Positions 18,120 to 29,479 of a stretch of 64,000 bases of DNA are shown piece by piece; within the stretch, counting starts at the first letter, position 1; every line of letters begins with the position of its first letter. Made by a program: the position numbers and the translations under genes. Below the pieces are notes generated by a model. The model was not told the DNA's origin. It saw only the letters and a list, made by a program, of their open reading frames with translations, and ran no database searches. Origin of the DNA: Nilaparvata lugens (taxonomy: Eukaryota > Arthropoda > Insecta > Hemiptera > Delphacidae); assembly GCF_014356525.2 (NCBI RefSeq), contig NC_052516.1, positions 29,929,973-29,993,972 on the forward strand. The letters are read 5' to 3'.

Positions 18120-21100
18120 CAAAGTGTTACACATTAACAATGATAATTTTTCTAAAAAAAATGATTGAAATTATATCATAAAATTTATGCACATCAATAA
18201 AATTTCTCACCAATAAGTAGTTGATAATAAAAGTGTGACTCAAATAATAAGTATTGTAAAAAATTATTGAAACTATATTAATTTTCAAGACAAGAATTAT
18301 CAATTGTACCACTAATATTGATTGTAACAATATTTATAAATAAGAAATGAAACAGATAAAAATTTTAGTTACCTGAGGCTGGTTTCAGACAAACGAGCTA
18401 GAGCATGAATTCTGAAGCATAGAAGAAACCTGACATATTATGAGAAGCATGATAAATTATGTCTCCAAAAGTGTATGAATCCAATGTTCGTTCTCATGGC
18501 TTTAAAGCTTTTGAACTGACTTTATACAGATTTATATTTATCTAAATAAAGAATTATATAATTCCGCCTGATAAAGAATTTTTTCATTTTATCTTCGTTG
18601 AGAAGAGTCATTCGCTCGTTAGGTCTAACTCCAGTCTAAGATGATTGGCAAGTAAATTCCTTAATAAAGTAGTTTTTACCGTTTTTATGGAAAGTCTATC
18701 ACAATAAGATAAGGATATTTCTCTGAACTAAATTTGTTCTCAATGATTGATTTTTGTGTAAAATTTCTATCTTATTATTTCTATGAAATTTCTAATGATA
18801 TGTGTAACACACTGTGTAGCCTACAGACAGTAGAATACTGTGGTTTTATTTCATTAATTAACATCTAAAGAGAAACAATCTATAATTTAATAACAATATT
18901 ATACTGCACTGTAGTGTAAAAAGACCAAAAAAGATAATGATTTTGATGGAAAATAAACGGTAACTTAGCCTACTGTATTATAAGCTCAAATGTTGTAGAA
19001 AAACTATGATGATTTTTTTTTTGAAATAATAGGTTACTATTCTACTCAAATCATACATACTAATGTAAAACAGACAATAATTTATCACAGAAAAGGGTAT
19101 AAACCTATGCATTTCATGCACTGAAAAGTTTCCAATAATAAATAATTTTGAACACTATTCAAGTGGTCCCAATGATTCATTAATGTTGGTAGAAATAAAC
19201 GTCTTTGATACACAAACGTAGATTACAAAATTAACTAATATTTAAATGATTTATAATATCAACTTAATATAGGAAGGAGCACTTGTGAGAATATTCTAAT
19301 ACAACTATATTGATAAATATTGTTTCCAGATACAATAAACTTGTTTTACCTAGAGAAAATAAAATCTATTTGATACTATAATATAAAAATAATTGTATAT
19401 GATTTTTAAAATGCACTTTGATATTACAGAGTTTTGTAAAGTTCATTTCAAACTATCATATTCCTTAATGATAGAACTATAGTATAGGCTAAGAAAAGAT
19501 AAATTCTCAGTTAAATTCATATTATGGTTTAATATATCTTTATAAGCTCTATAGTATTATAACAACGGATGGATATGTAAAGGCTAAATATTAGTCTTAA
19601 AATCAGGGGCCTGATTCATAAAAATTTAGAATTCTGGAAAAATCCTGTCCACACTATTAACGTGCTTAGCACGGCTAATTTGGCCAGTTATTTGTAATAC
19701 AGAACTTCTGAATATTTATGAAATTGGCGCTAGAAATAATTTTCAGTCATAAATTTTCCTTTCAGTCAGAATCTACTAAAAATAGTTGGAATGATCGACT
19801 CTCTAGCTATCAACACTAATAAGGATAATTCAACTATGGAAAATAGTTTGTTTTTTTTCTAAAATTGCACTTTGAAAATTGTTTGACTGTTCAACTTTTG
19901 CAACAACACTATTCACGCAAAATTATCTACTCCCATCAATACTTTTTCCAGGTAGAGTTCTCAACTTTAGTCAGACCATTTTTTAGGTAGACTTCTTTCA
20001 TAAATACAATTTCTAGCCAAAATTTTCAACTCTCATCAAGACATTTCCTAGCTAAACATTATAAAATTCCATCCGATACATTTTCTAGGAAAAATCTATT
20101 TCTGATTTCTAATAAATGATTGCACTTTGAAAAATCCTATCATAGTTTTACACACCTAAAATATTTTTGGCAAGATTTGAAACTAGAATAATATATTTCT
20201 AGAGCTATACAACTTTGATTTGTAAAATTCTTCAAAATGTTGTATAAATGGTCAGGACTGACAGCTCATGTTAAAATATACTATCATGAGGAAGAGCTCC
20301 ATTTTTTCAGAGGAGTTTGTCTGGATACCGCATATTTAAGAGCAATTTGACGTTTTTGCAAGCAATGCAATAAAATCGCATTTTTAATGTGCAATATTAT
20401 GCAAGAACTGCATTGCACAATTCAGTTTATAGAGCATTACATGATTAATTCATGTGTAACGGCAAATGCAGTATATTGCATTTGTGCAACGAATTTTCAC
20501 TAAAAATTCGTGCTCTATCCATTGTGAGCAAATTTCAAGCTACTATGTTCTCAACTTCATTGAGAAAATTATCATATTATCAGTCCCAACCAGAAATACA
20601 CATAATCTTCAGAGCTGTAGTAAGCTTTTACTATGAGTAATAAAAATTGGATAAACAAGAGACAATACAATAGATCCAATTATAGGAAAATTCACTTAAA
20701 ACTGTCAGGAATCATTATAAATAACACCAACGCTTTCTGTTCAAACAATGCTGACTGTTTGACATATTTTTGTGAGTAGGAAAGCTAATTATCACAAAAA
20801 ATAATACATCTAGTAGAAAAATTGAATTTTGAATAATATTTTTGGACAAAAATCTCAAATATTGATTGTTAGACAATATGAATGCATTTTCTATACTTTA
20901 TAGCATTCTCTAATACTTTGATCTAGAAAAATAGTCAACATTAAATGCAAGGCATCTGAGATAAGTGGCCAATAAATTTTACGCCTAGTAAAGGTAATTG
21001 ACTATACACAAATAATATAAATATACATGAATATATAAAATATTGATTATTGAAGAGTAATTTAGACCAGGCATCAAAATACATTATAATAATGGAATAT

Positions 21101-21395
21101 CGATTACAATTTTCTAGAAATATAATAGTTTTAAAATACTGGATTTTATCGAATTTGTCTTTGCTTAAAAAGAATTGAATTTACATTAGTGTCATATCAA
21201 CAAAAAATGAACCGAATACTTTTGAAATTATAATTAAAACATATATAAAAAAGATAGAGTGATGTAATTTAGTGTTGTGATGGAGTTTGATAAAATGTCG
21301 GTTATTCATTACATTGAAATATCATCATTGATATATCATACAATTATTGATGAATTATTTAATAATGTGATTCTGAGATAATCCATTATTGAAGA
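18120..21395. other. AT-rich non-coding part of duplication copy 1
   Basis: No exon-like frame and no known repeat apart from the duplication itself. A 62-codon frame at 20452-20640 is kept in copy 2 (35126-35314) with only two differences, but low coding quality and sister-copy age explain this without selection. Confidence 0.6.
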
Positions 21396-21586
21396 TAATC
21401 AATAAATTTCTGGAAGACATTTTCTTATATAGAAGGCATTGCAATAGCTTGATTTGAAACAGCTGGGAAATAATAGGTTATGTGTTTATGTTCAAGCTTC
21501 GAGCACAATGTTTCTGGTCTGACTGACATGAAAGTTTATTCTTTATTAGATAGCTAAAATTTTGATTCACAGTTTATTAGATTGAT

Positions 21587-21778
21587 ATGGAAAGGTTATC
21601 TGATAGGGATATTTTAGCAGTTTTGGAAGAGCTCTGCAGTAGTGATGAAGATAATATATTTGACTTTTATGATAGTGATGCGGACCTTGTGTACCAGCCA
21701 AATTTGGAGGAGGAAACTTCAGAAACTTTTTTAATGGTGGGACAAAAACTGATAACTCGTAATATGATGATTGTATAA
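21587..21778 (+). pseudogene. possible piggyBac-like transposase N-terminal fragment
   Basis: A 63-codon frame starts MERLSDRDILAVLEEL and continues into an acidic Asp/Ser stretch (SSDEDN, DSDAD). An acidic N-terminus of this kind precedes the catalytic domain in piggyBac-type (DDE) transposases and their domesticated relatives. The frame stops before any catalytic residue. It could be an unrelated acidic ORF. Confidence 0.35.
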
Positions 21779-22196
21779 CTCATCGAGTTACTTACAGGTG
21801 AAATATTCCAGACAGAGATCCAAGCTCCAAACGCCCCATGTTAGCAGTCTGCTGAAATCCCCGGCTTTCTGAAACTAAACAAAAAGAGATAAATTAGAAT
21901 AAGGCGGAATTGAATTGTTGTCATTATTATAATTTTTGGTGAAATATTTCTGAAATTAATCATCAAAGCTTTAAATACTTCCGAACCATGGGGATACGAT
22001 TTTTCAACTTATTAATTAAATTCAGAGGATTATATATTGAAATAATATTATATTTACAAAAAAAATATCGTTTCATGATTGAATATTAAATTTGCAAAGG
22101 CTAATCAAGTTTGAATATTCTGGTATTTCATTATATTTCTTGACAGCCTAAAAACAATTTGGCAACGGTTCGAAGTGACCGTTGGTGAATGGTTTC

Positions 22197-22489
22197 AACT
22201 GTGTAAGGGTACAAGCACACCGAATGCGGAGCGGAGCGGGGAATGGTCATGATACACACAGGAAGCGTCTGAGCGTCAAGTACATTATTATGTACAAGAG
22301 TAGACCAGACTGGCACTCGCACTGTGACGCTCCAAAAAACAAACCAGCTTGTTCCAAAGTTTGACGCCCCGCTCCGCGAGTAGACGCTTCCAGTGTGTTG
22401 CATCTTATTACTTAACATGATATTGTACACGACGCTCCGCAACGCCCCGCTCCACTCCGCCTTCGGTGTGTTTGTACCCTTACACAGTT
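22197..22489. mobile_element. MITE with 28-bp TIR and GC-rich core
   Basis: AACTGTGTAAGGGTACAAGC at the left mirrors TTTGTACCCTTACACAGTT at the right. Inside, GCGGAGCGGAGCGGGG is mirrored by GCCCCGCTCC. The terminal phrase then repeats in tandem twice (22490-22540: GTTGACAGTG, GTACCCTTA). No protein. Confidence 0.85.
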
Positions 22490-22781
22490 GACAGTGCGTT
22501 TGTACCCTTAAATAGTTGACAGTGTGTGTACCCTTACAATTCAAATACCCCGCTCACATAGGTTAATAATTATTAAAATAGCGGAGTCATCACTCAGGCC
22601 ACCAAATTGGACGTTTGAACCGGTGAGCTGATAGAGTGATGATCGCGTAGAGACGAAACTAGAGAGAGAACGTTCCGAGGCGCGCTAGAGGAAGGTTGTG
22701 CGTGAGATTCTGTTTTTAGGCCCGTATTAGACTAGTTAACAACCAGGCTGTGTCACCGGTGACCCGACTAGGTGCTGGGCA

Positions 22782-22965
22782 CTATAGAGTGGTCAACGTT
22801 ATCATGACAGTGTTTGATTAGCAATGGTATTGCTATCCTTGTCTAGAATTCAACAAAGCTGATAGCGCTATCTCTTCCTCGCTTTGCTGTTGCCAGATCG
22901 TCTTCTAACAATGCACAAGTAATAGAATAGAATTTCATTAGTCATTCAATAGTACTAATGTAATA
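22782..22965. mobile_element. MITE family C, one end
   Basis: CTATAGAGTGGTCAACGTTA, TTGATTAGCAATGGTATTGC and CGCTATCTCTTCCTCGCTTT match the left half of family C. The right end is not present. Confidence 0.65.
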
Positions 22966-23453
22966 TTACTCATTAGTAATATTACTAATATTACTCATTA
23001 GTCAGTCTTAAAAATAAAATCAACAAGTCATGTAAAACATAGATCACAAGTTACTCATATCATAAGAGCAATGGTACCCAGTTTATAGAAAAGAAATCAT
23101 TTACTGTGTACAAACATTCATTATCCAATACATATTTTATTTTTTAATTGAGTGAATGCTAGTACAATAACTTTAATTTGTGGAGTTATATAATTTTAAA
23201 CACATGAAGTGCCAGTTTCTCTGAGATTTGGAATGGTTATTTATTGTGGAATTTTAAGTCTGTCTATTTCGTGTATTCAAATTATGGTGATGGTTTGTAT
23301 CATATTTATCTAAAATTCTTTTATACATAACACAAAATATAGAAAACATACAGTGATGGCAATGTCAGCAATTCAAGTTCTATAAAATGTGATCTACAAT
23401 GAGCATTGAAAGTCCCAAGAAAAATAATATCTTTAGAGCAGGACGATCAACCC

Positions 23454-24218
23454 TATTGTTCATTGTTTTTGAAGGGACGGATTCAAGGATCCAAAGGTTT
23501 AAAGAACCCCCCACGTCAACCGGAGCTCATTGTGTTCCCAAGTAGTATGTTAGTTAGGCAAACCAATACCTATGTCCTTTACAAGAACCAGGAGTTTTTC
23601 CCTATAATAACATTCCATTCATCACCTGGTTGCAATCCAGTGTGATATGCTTGGCAGTCTCTTCAGACTGATTAGTCCTCGTGACCGGCATGAGTTCCAC
23701 TCCTGGCCTTCTTTGTAGGTCCTTCCGCTGAGGAAGGGGCGGCCAAGTTGGCTCTAGGGCGCCCGGCCACCCTTGACTCAGCCTCTTGACCCACATTTGT
23801 GACTGGTTTTAAAGAAAAGCCCAAGATACCAGAGATGGGTCAAACTCCTGGCACAAATGTGGGTCAAGAGGATGAGTCAAGGGTGGCCGGCGCCCTAGAG
23901 GCAACTCGGCCGCCCCTTCCTCCGCGGAAGGACCTACAAAGAAGGCCAGGAGTGGAACTCACGCAGGTCACGAGGACTGATCAGTCTGAAGAGACTGCCA
24001 AGCATATCACACTGGATTGCCACAAGGATTGCGACAATGATTGCAACCAGGTGATGAATAGAATGTTAGAATAGGGTAAAACTCATGGTTCTTGTAAAAG
24101 ACACAGGTATTGGTTTCCTTAACTAACATAATACTTGGGAACACAATAAGCTTCGGTTGACGAGTGGGGTTCTTTGAACCTTTGGATCCTTGAATCCGTC
24201 CATTCAAAAACAATAATC
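23454..24218. repeat. large inverted repeat carrying a retroelement ORF scrap in both arms
   Basis: Arms 23454-23800 and 23852-24218 are inverted copies separated by ~50 bp. Each arm outward from the centre encodes PLPxRKDLQRRPGVEL and EETAKHITLDC, the latter resembling the Cys/His tail motif of LINE reverse transcriptases. The right arm holds a small extra repeat, ATTGCGACAATGATTGC. No full gene. Confidence 0.75.
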
Positions 24219-24222
24219 GAAT

Positions 24223-24251
24223 ACTGCCATTATAACGTGAACCTCACTATA
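24223..24251. mobile_element. MITE family C terminal fragment
   Basis: ACTGCCATTATAACGTGAAC followed by CTCACTATA is the right terminus of family C. It directly abuts the inverted repeat at 23454-24218. Confidence 0.55.
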
Positions 24252-24426
24252 CACCATTTAAAAATGAATCAATTTTAAAAATCAAGTTTGAAGCCACCTA
24301 ACTTCTTCCCTCCACGATGTTTTCATATTAAGCTGTGGTCTGTGAGGATCAAAATACTCCCGAGGTAGAAATTATTGTAACATTATAACGTGGAGGGTTT
24401 TTGCATCAAGATTTAAAGAAGATATC

Positions 24427-26967
24427 TTACCTGCATTTCTCGTGAGCTCTTCTCATGTGATCATTCAAAGCTGAAGGATATGTGAACCGTTTGTCACACA
24501 AATGACACACATGTTTTTTCACGGAATGCATGTCCTTTCGATGCTTATCCAAAGAGGATGACCGGTTGAAACATTTTTTACAGACCGCACATTCAAAGCT
24601 TTTCTCATTCATATGTCTTTGAATGTGACTAATAAGGGAATCTTTTTTGCCAAAATTTTTATTGCAATAAGCACAGATAAGATTGGGCTTATCAACAGTC
24701 TTATGCGACAATTTATGCAGGTATAAGTCATCTTTCAATTTAAAAGTCTTACCACAAACTTCACATATGTATGTATCCAATTTTTCGGGATGTTTATCGG
24801 CCATATGTCTAGATCGAAAATAGTTGAGTTGTTTGTAGGATACAACCAGTGTTTCATTGCAAATGTCACAGAACCAAGATTTTGGTTCAGAAACATGTAC
24901 AGATTCAATATGTCGACTTAACGGTTCCGGATCTTTTATCACCTGACAATAGATGCAAATCTTCCTTTTCTGATGCAGAGACATATGCTCAATGTATTCT
25001 TTACTGGTGTTCAGCCAGATTTCATTTTTACAACTGACACACTTTCTTTTCTTGAAAGAGCACCGCTTTAGATGAGTTTTAAAATCAATAAATCTCGACA
25101 TACCCCGCTTACACTGATAGCAAGTCATCGATATGTGGTTTTCAATATGTATTCTAAATCTCTTTTCAGTCTTCACGCCTCGACCACATTTGAAGCAGAT
25201 AAATGCAGTAGTAACTTTGCCACCTGTCATTATACGAGAATTTTGAAATTCCTTCACATCGATTTCATTGGCAAGTATTTTCTGCATTGTATCAAAACGT
25301 TTCTCATTGCTAGAGTTTGCAAAACGATCAAGTTTCATTCTGAAGCTAGTGTCATTATTTTCTAAACTTTCTTCACAAGTAGACTTACTGCCATGCTCCA
25401 AACCATGCACTTTCAAATGCAATTTCAAATATTCCTCGCAATGATAGGCCATTCCGCATGCGCCACAAACATATCCTCCCAGAGTTGCAAGCGCCAGGAC
25501 GTGATCTCGAAATTTATCAATGCTCTCATAAAACAAACTGCAATCTGGAGAGCATAGTTCATTATTTTTCCTATCCTTTTCCAAGTGCTTCAACCACTTT
25601 TCTTCATCACAACACTCAAACTGACAAGGCGGACATCTGCACTTATAATGACCACGCTTGTGCACTTTGTATTTCTCAATATCACTCCCAAGATTCTTAC
25701 CGCATGTTGAACATTCAAAAGTGGGCGACGAATGTTGATGCAAATGATTCCTCAAGTTTGTAATAGTTCTACAAAATTTACCACAAACTGGACAAATCCA
25801 GAGCAGATGATCTGCTAGGTGGTTCATTACAAATCTCTTGTTTCTATGAATTACATGCTTGCATATAATGCATCTAAAGCTAACATTGAGTTTACTTTTA
25901 TCTAGCCAGCCAAAATAGTAGGGCATTAATGATATTTCGCCATTCAAAAGATTATTCAGCCATTCAGTCAGTATTCGACCAACATTAGGATTCTCCAAAT
26001 CAAACACATCCAATTCAAGATACAATTTATCAACCAGGTAATCATGTTCACTATCAAATTTTGATATATCAGGAGAAACAGTGTATACCATGTGTTTGGT
26101 ACCCATTTGAGATTCAACAGTTAGATAGGGAATTCTATTGGACAATAGGTCTGAGTTGTTGTTAGTTTCCATCCTGTAATAATGGTCTTTCGACGACTGC
26201 ACAATTCCTAAGTTAGATGTAGCATCCAAAGAAAAACTCTCAATTGCATTTCTAGAGTTTGTGTCATTTTGTTCTAAAACACTACTTGAATCATCACACA
26301 TAATCTGTTCACTATTTTTAGAAACATCATCAACATCTATATTAACATTGTATTCTTCATTAGCAATTTCTTTATTAACTATCGACATTAAGTTGTCTTC
26401 AATATCTCCCTCACTATCATCATCATCATCCGAATTTGGGTTTCTTTGTAATACAGTTTTGTCGCCAATTTGAACATCTTCCTCTACATTGACAGATACA
26501 GAAGCACTTTCTATAATTTCTAATACTGTTTGATGTTGATAAACAACATTTCCACCCTTCATTAATAGTCCCGGAAAGATAAATGGATCTGAAGCACTAG
26601 TGTTTTTAGATGAGATGAGTGTTTTATTATTCAAATTCACTAAATTCAAAAGCTGCCTATCAAGTTCAGATTGCAATCTATCGTATTCAGGAAGGTTTGA
26701 TTGATCAACAACTATCATTTTCCTGAGTTTAATTTGCACTTGATGACATGTATTTTTGAAACACCACAAACTATCCAGTTTGGTCACGCAGGATAAGCAC
26801 ACAGAATGAGGCAATTTGTCACTTTTACCCACAGCTATATCTAATAACTGCATTATTTTATACTGCAACATATTAACAGAAGCTAGCCTATCAAAAATAT
26901 GGATAGATTGTTCTTGTTTACAAGTAAGTCCACATAACCTACAAATTATTTCAACTTCGGCCGACAT
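24427..26967 (-). CDS. ZAD-domain C2H2 zinc-finger protein, 846 aa
   Basis: The first ATG after an in-frame TAG is at 26967; an upstream GTG at 26988 is not a plausible eukaryotic start. Residues 9-60 form a zinc-finger-associated domain: CRLC near the start and CLSC about 45 residues on supply the four zinc ligands and usually mediate dimerisation. An acidic linker (SDDDDDSEGD) follows. From about residue 365 there are some 13 C2H2 or C2H2-like fingers; several central ones are irregular, the last four are canonical (YICEVCGKTF, LICAYCNKNF, FECAVCKKCF, HVCHLCDKRF). It is expected to bind DNA in the nucleus; targets unknown. No intron interrupts it. The TAA stop lies inside CAG|GTAAGA, a strong splice-donor consensus, so a longer spliced form is conceivable. 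Confidence 0.93.
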   Translation of the reverse strand: MSAEVEIICRLCGLTCKQEQSIHIFDRLASVNMLQYKIMQLLDIAVGKSDKLPHSVCLSCVTKLDSLWCFKNTCHQVQIKLRKMIVVDQSNLPEYDRLQSELDRQLLNLVNLNNKTLISSKNTSASDPFIFPGLLMKGGNVVYQHQTVLEIIESASVSVNVEEDVQIGDKTVLQRNPNSDDDDDSEGDIEDNLMSIVNKEIANEEYNVNIDVDDVSKNSEQIMCDDSSSVLEQNDTNSRNAIESFSLDATSNLGIVQSSKDHYYRMETNNNSDLLSNRIPYLTVESQMGTKHMVYTVSPDISKFDSEHDYLVDKLYLELDVFDLENPNVGRILTEWLNNLLNGEISLMPYYFGWLDKSKLNVSFRCIICKHVIHRNKRFVMNHLADHLLWICPVCGKFCRTITNLRNHLHQHSSPTFECSTCGKNLGSDIEKYKVHKRGHYKCRCPPCQFECCDEEKWLKHLEKDRKNNELCSPDCSLFYESIDKFRDHVLALATLGGYVCGACGMAYHCEEYLKLHLKVHGLEHGSKSTCEESLENNDTSFRMKLDRFANSSNEKRFDTMQKILANEIDVKEFQNSRIMTGGKVTTAFICFKCGRGVKTEKRFRIHIENHISMTCYQCKRGMSRFIDFKTHLKRCSFKKRKCVSCKNEIWLNTSKEYIEHMSLHQKRKICIYCQVIKDPEPLSRHIESVHVSEPKSWFCDICNETLVVSYKQLNYFRSRHMADKHPEKLDTYICEVCGKTFKLKDDLYLHKLSHKTVDKPNLICAYCNKNFGKKDSLISHIQRHMNEKSFECAVCKKCFNRSSSLDKHRKDMHSVKKHVCHLCDKRFTYPSALNDHMRRAHEKCR

Positions 26968-27178
26968 TGTTACTTGTCTGTTAGTCACTTCAAACTATAA
27001 AAAGTCTACATAATTAGTGCACATTTGATTCATTGTGAATTATAAAGAGTAATTTACACTTTTAATAAGAAAACAAAATGTGAATAACAACACTTTGGAC
27101 TAGACTAGACAGAATTATACAGATCACATTATTTTTGTTAGGTCGTTACTCGTTAGTCGTTACTGTCAATAGAAAATA

Positions 27179-27253
27179 TATCGATAGGGATAGTTCGAAA
27201 CCTGTTGAACAACCTTCGATAAGACATAACATGTCGAATTCTCTGTATCGATA
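27179..27253 (-). promoter_or_regulatory. DREF-type promoter elements upstream of the zinc-finger gene
   Basis: Two perfect TATCGATA boxes at 27179-27186 and 27246-27253, plus a partial TTCGATAA at 27216, lie 210-290 bp upstream of the ATG. This is the DNA-replication-related element bound by DREF in flies and common in insect housekeeping promoters. Conservation of its use in this species is inferred. Confidence 0.55.
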
Positions 27254-27280
27254 TATCGTATACAAATTCTCTTTCTACTT

Positions 27281-29352
27281 TTAGTCCAGGCAATGAGAAT
27301 GAATGCTCAAAGAAGGTATAGAGGGAAATGTTTAGAAGACAATTTTTGACCCCGCAGTTTTGTTAAGGGTAGTAGTGAGGTAAACATATCAAAAGTCCCT
27401 ACCCCTCCCTCCTGTGCTAAGTAGGTAGGGGTGGTTCAAAGGTACCATTTTTTGGTTTGTCGCATTTAACTCAAAAACTATGATTGTATCCTAAGGACTT
27501 AACTCTTATATAACAAATTATAGCTTACAAAATTTCCTACAATATTCATTCCACAACGTTTTTTATATCTCCTCTAGTTTTCAAGATATCCGCTCTTGAA
27601 GGTGTGACATTTTTGAAAATAAAACACGTTTGCCACCATTTTTATTTTCTATTTTTGGTCATAACTTTTTAAAAATCGACAGGAAAAATCCATGCTGATT
27701 ATGAGCTTATAGAGCATTAACTTCTCTTCAATCATGATGTACAATTTCATGCATTTACGAATTTCCCTACACCTTTTGCAGCAGCTTTAGTGTTGAGTGT
27801 GAAATCTCCAGTTTTGCAAAAATACGGTAGACCTATTGACAAAGGAATTTCGATGGAATGTTTTAAACAAAATTTTTGAATTTGCAGCTTTGTTGAGACT
27901 AGTAGGAGGAGAACATATCAAAAGTCCTCATTCCTAACTCATGTGCTAAGGGGATGAGGGTGGCTTAAAAGTTGCATTTTTCAGCGTTTTGCTTCCACGC
28001 TCATATCTTGAGAACAATGCATCCAACCGACTCAAATAACTACTCAAAAATAAAGCTTGAAAAATTCTCTACACTTTTTTTCAATGGAAGTTTGTGATAT
28101 TCCCGAGATATTTGCTCTTGAATGTGTGTAATTGTTGAAATAACAGGTTCGTATCCATTGTTTTGCTCTTCCAGTGCTTATAACTCTCCAACAATGCATC
28201 ATAAAACTGACGCTTATCGTAGTTTTGTAGAGCATTGAATTCTCTTTGGAATGATGTATAATTTAACTATTCCAAATTTTCCATTCATTGTTTATAGCTG
28301 CTTTAATGTAGGGGGTGAAATTTTCATCCCTGCAACAATTGATCGTTTGACAATGACATTTGAAGGGAGTGATTGTGACACAATTTTTGACTTTGCAGCT
28401 CGATTTGAACTAGTTGATAGGTGAACATAGCAAAAGAGTGCATCTTTATCCCCTCTGCTGAAGGCGTGGGACTGCTGAGTTGACACTTGTTGCAGTAATG
28501 AAAATTTCAAGCTTCCTACATTGAAGCTGCTATAACAATGAAAGGAAAACTTGGAATAGTGAAATAATCCATCATTTCAAAGAGAATTTAATGCTCTACA
28601 AAACTACGATAAGCATCAGTTTTTATGTTGCATTGTTGAAGAGTTATAAGCCCTGAAAAAGCAAAGCATTGGAAAAAAAACCTGTCATTTCAACAATTAC
28701 ACATCTTCAAGAGCGAATATCTCGGGAACTGTTGGAAATATCGGAAAATTCCACTGAACAAAACGTGTAGAGAATTCACCAAGCTTCATTTTGGAATAGT
28801 TAGCTATGTCGGTTCAACGCTTTATTCTTAAGATGAAATGAGCGTGGAAGCAAGAAGCTGAAAAATGCAACTTTTAAGCCACCCTCATCCTCTTAGCACA
28901 TGAGTTAGGAATGGGGACTTTTGATATGTTCTCCTCCTAACTAGTCTCAACAAAGCTGCAAAGTCAAAAATTTTGTTCAAAACATTCCCTCCAAATTGTC
29001 AATTTGACTATTGTTGCAAAACTGGAAATTTCACACTCAACACTAAAGCTGCTGCTAAAGTTGTAGGGAAATGCGTATAATTGTGAAATTATACATCAAA
29101 TTGATGTATAATCAGCATAGATTTTTCCAATTGATTTTTAAAAAGTTACAAGAGCAAAAATAGAAAAAAATTGGAGGCAAACGGTTTTTTTCCAAAAATG
29201 AGAACTAGAGAAGATATATAAAATTTTGAGAAATGAATTTTGTAGGAAATTATGTAAGCTTTAATTTCGTATCTAACAGTTATGTCCCTAAGATACATAG
29301 TTTTCGTGTTATATGCGAGAAACCAAAAAATGATACCTTTGAATCACCCTCA
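27281..29352. mobile_element. ~2 kb palindromic transposon (family M), right end truncated
   Basis: Left arm from TTAGTCCAGGCAATGAG (27281) to about 28330; right arm from about 28470 to 29352. Matching words include GTGGTTCAAAGGTACC/GGTATCATTTTTTGG-type text, CCTCATTCCTAACTCATG/CATGAGTTAGGAATG and ACTACGATAAGCATCAG mirrored at 28207. The right arm stops at CACCCTCAACC, about 140 bp short of the expected terminus, where the segmental duplication begins. A single-arm relative starts at 43877. No transposase is encoded. Confidence 0.85.
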
Positions 29353-29448
29353 ACCAAGCGCTTTCGAAATGGCGCGCTCATCCACATCAAGGCCACCACC
29401 ACCATCAAAAGCTCAAATATTGTTGACATTGTGCTCCACAGGCGGTGA
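29353..29448 (+). pseudogene. P450 last-exon fragment (duplicated)
   Basis: Encodes [18 protein letters not shown] and VDIVxHRR then TGA, identical in layout to the end of the P450 at 14903-14997 with a few substitutions. Haem-binding residues and all other exons are missing, so it cannot make an enzyme. It marks the left edge of duplication copy 2. Confidence 0.92.
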
Positions 29449-29479
29449 TCATTTGCTATTTGTGAGATTGGTTTGGTTT

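Larger units (their letters stand above)
14903..21395 (+). repeat. segmental duplication, copy 1
   Basis: Direct repeat of 29353-36080. It starts at CAAGCGCTTTC inside P450 exon 7 and ends near GAATTATTTAATAATG...CCATTATT. Much of 18360-21395 is nearly identical to 33110-36080. The copies differ by private insertions: copy 1 has the SINE pair at 16605-17526, copy 2 has 30812-31470 and 31535-32280. No gene beyond the P450 tail. Confidence 0.9.

Noticed and set aside
26965..26988. An upstream in-frame GTG as the start of the zinc-finger gene.
   Set aside because: Eukaryotic initiation at GTG is unlikely; an ATG follows seven codons later at 26967, after an in-frame TAG.
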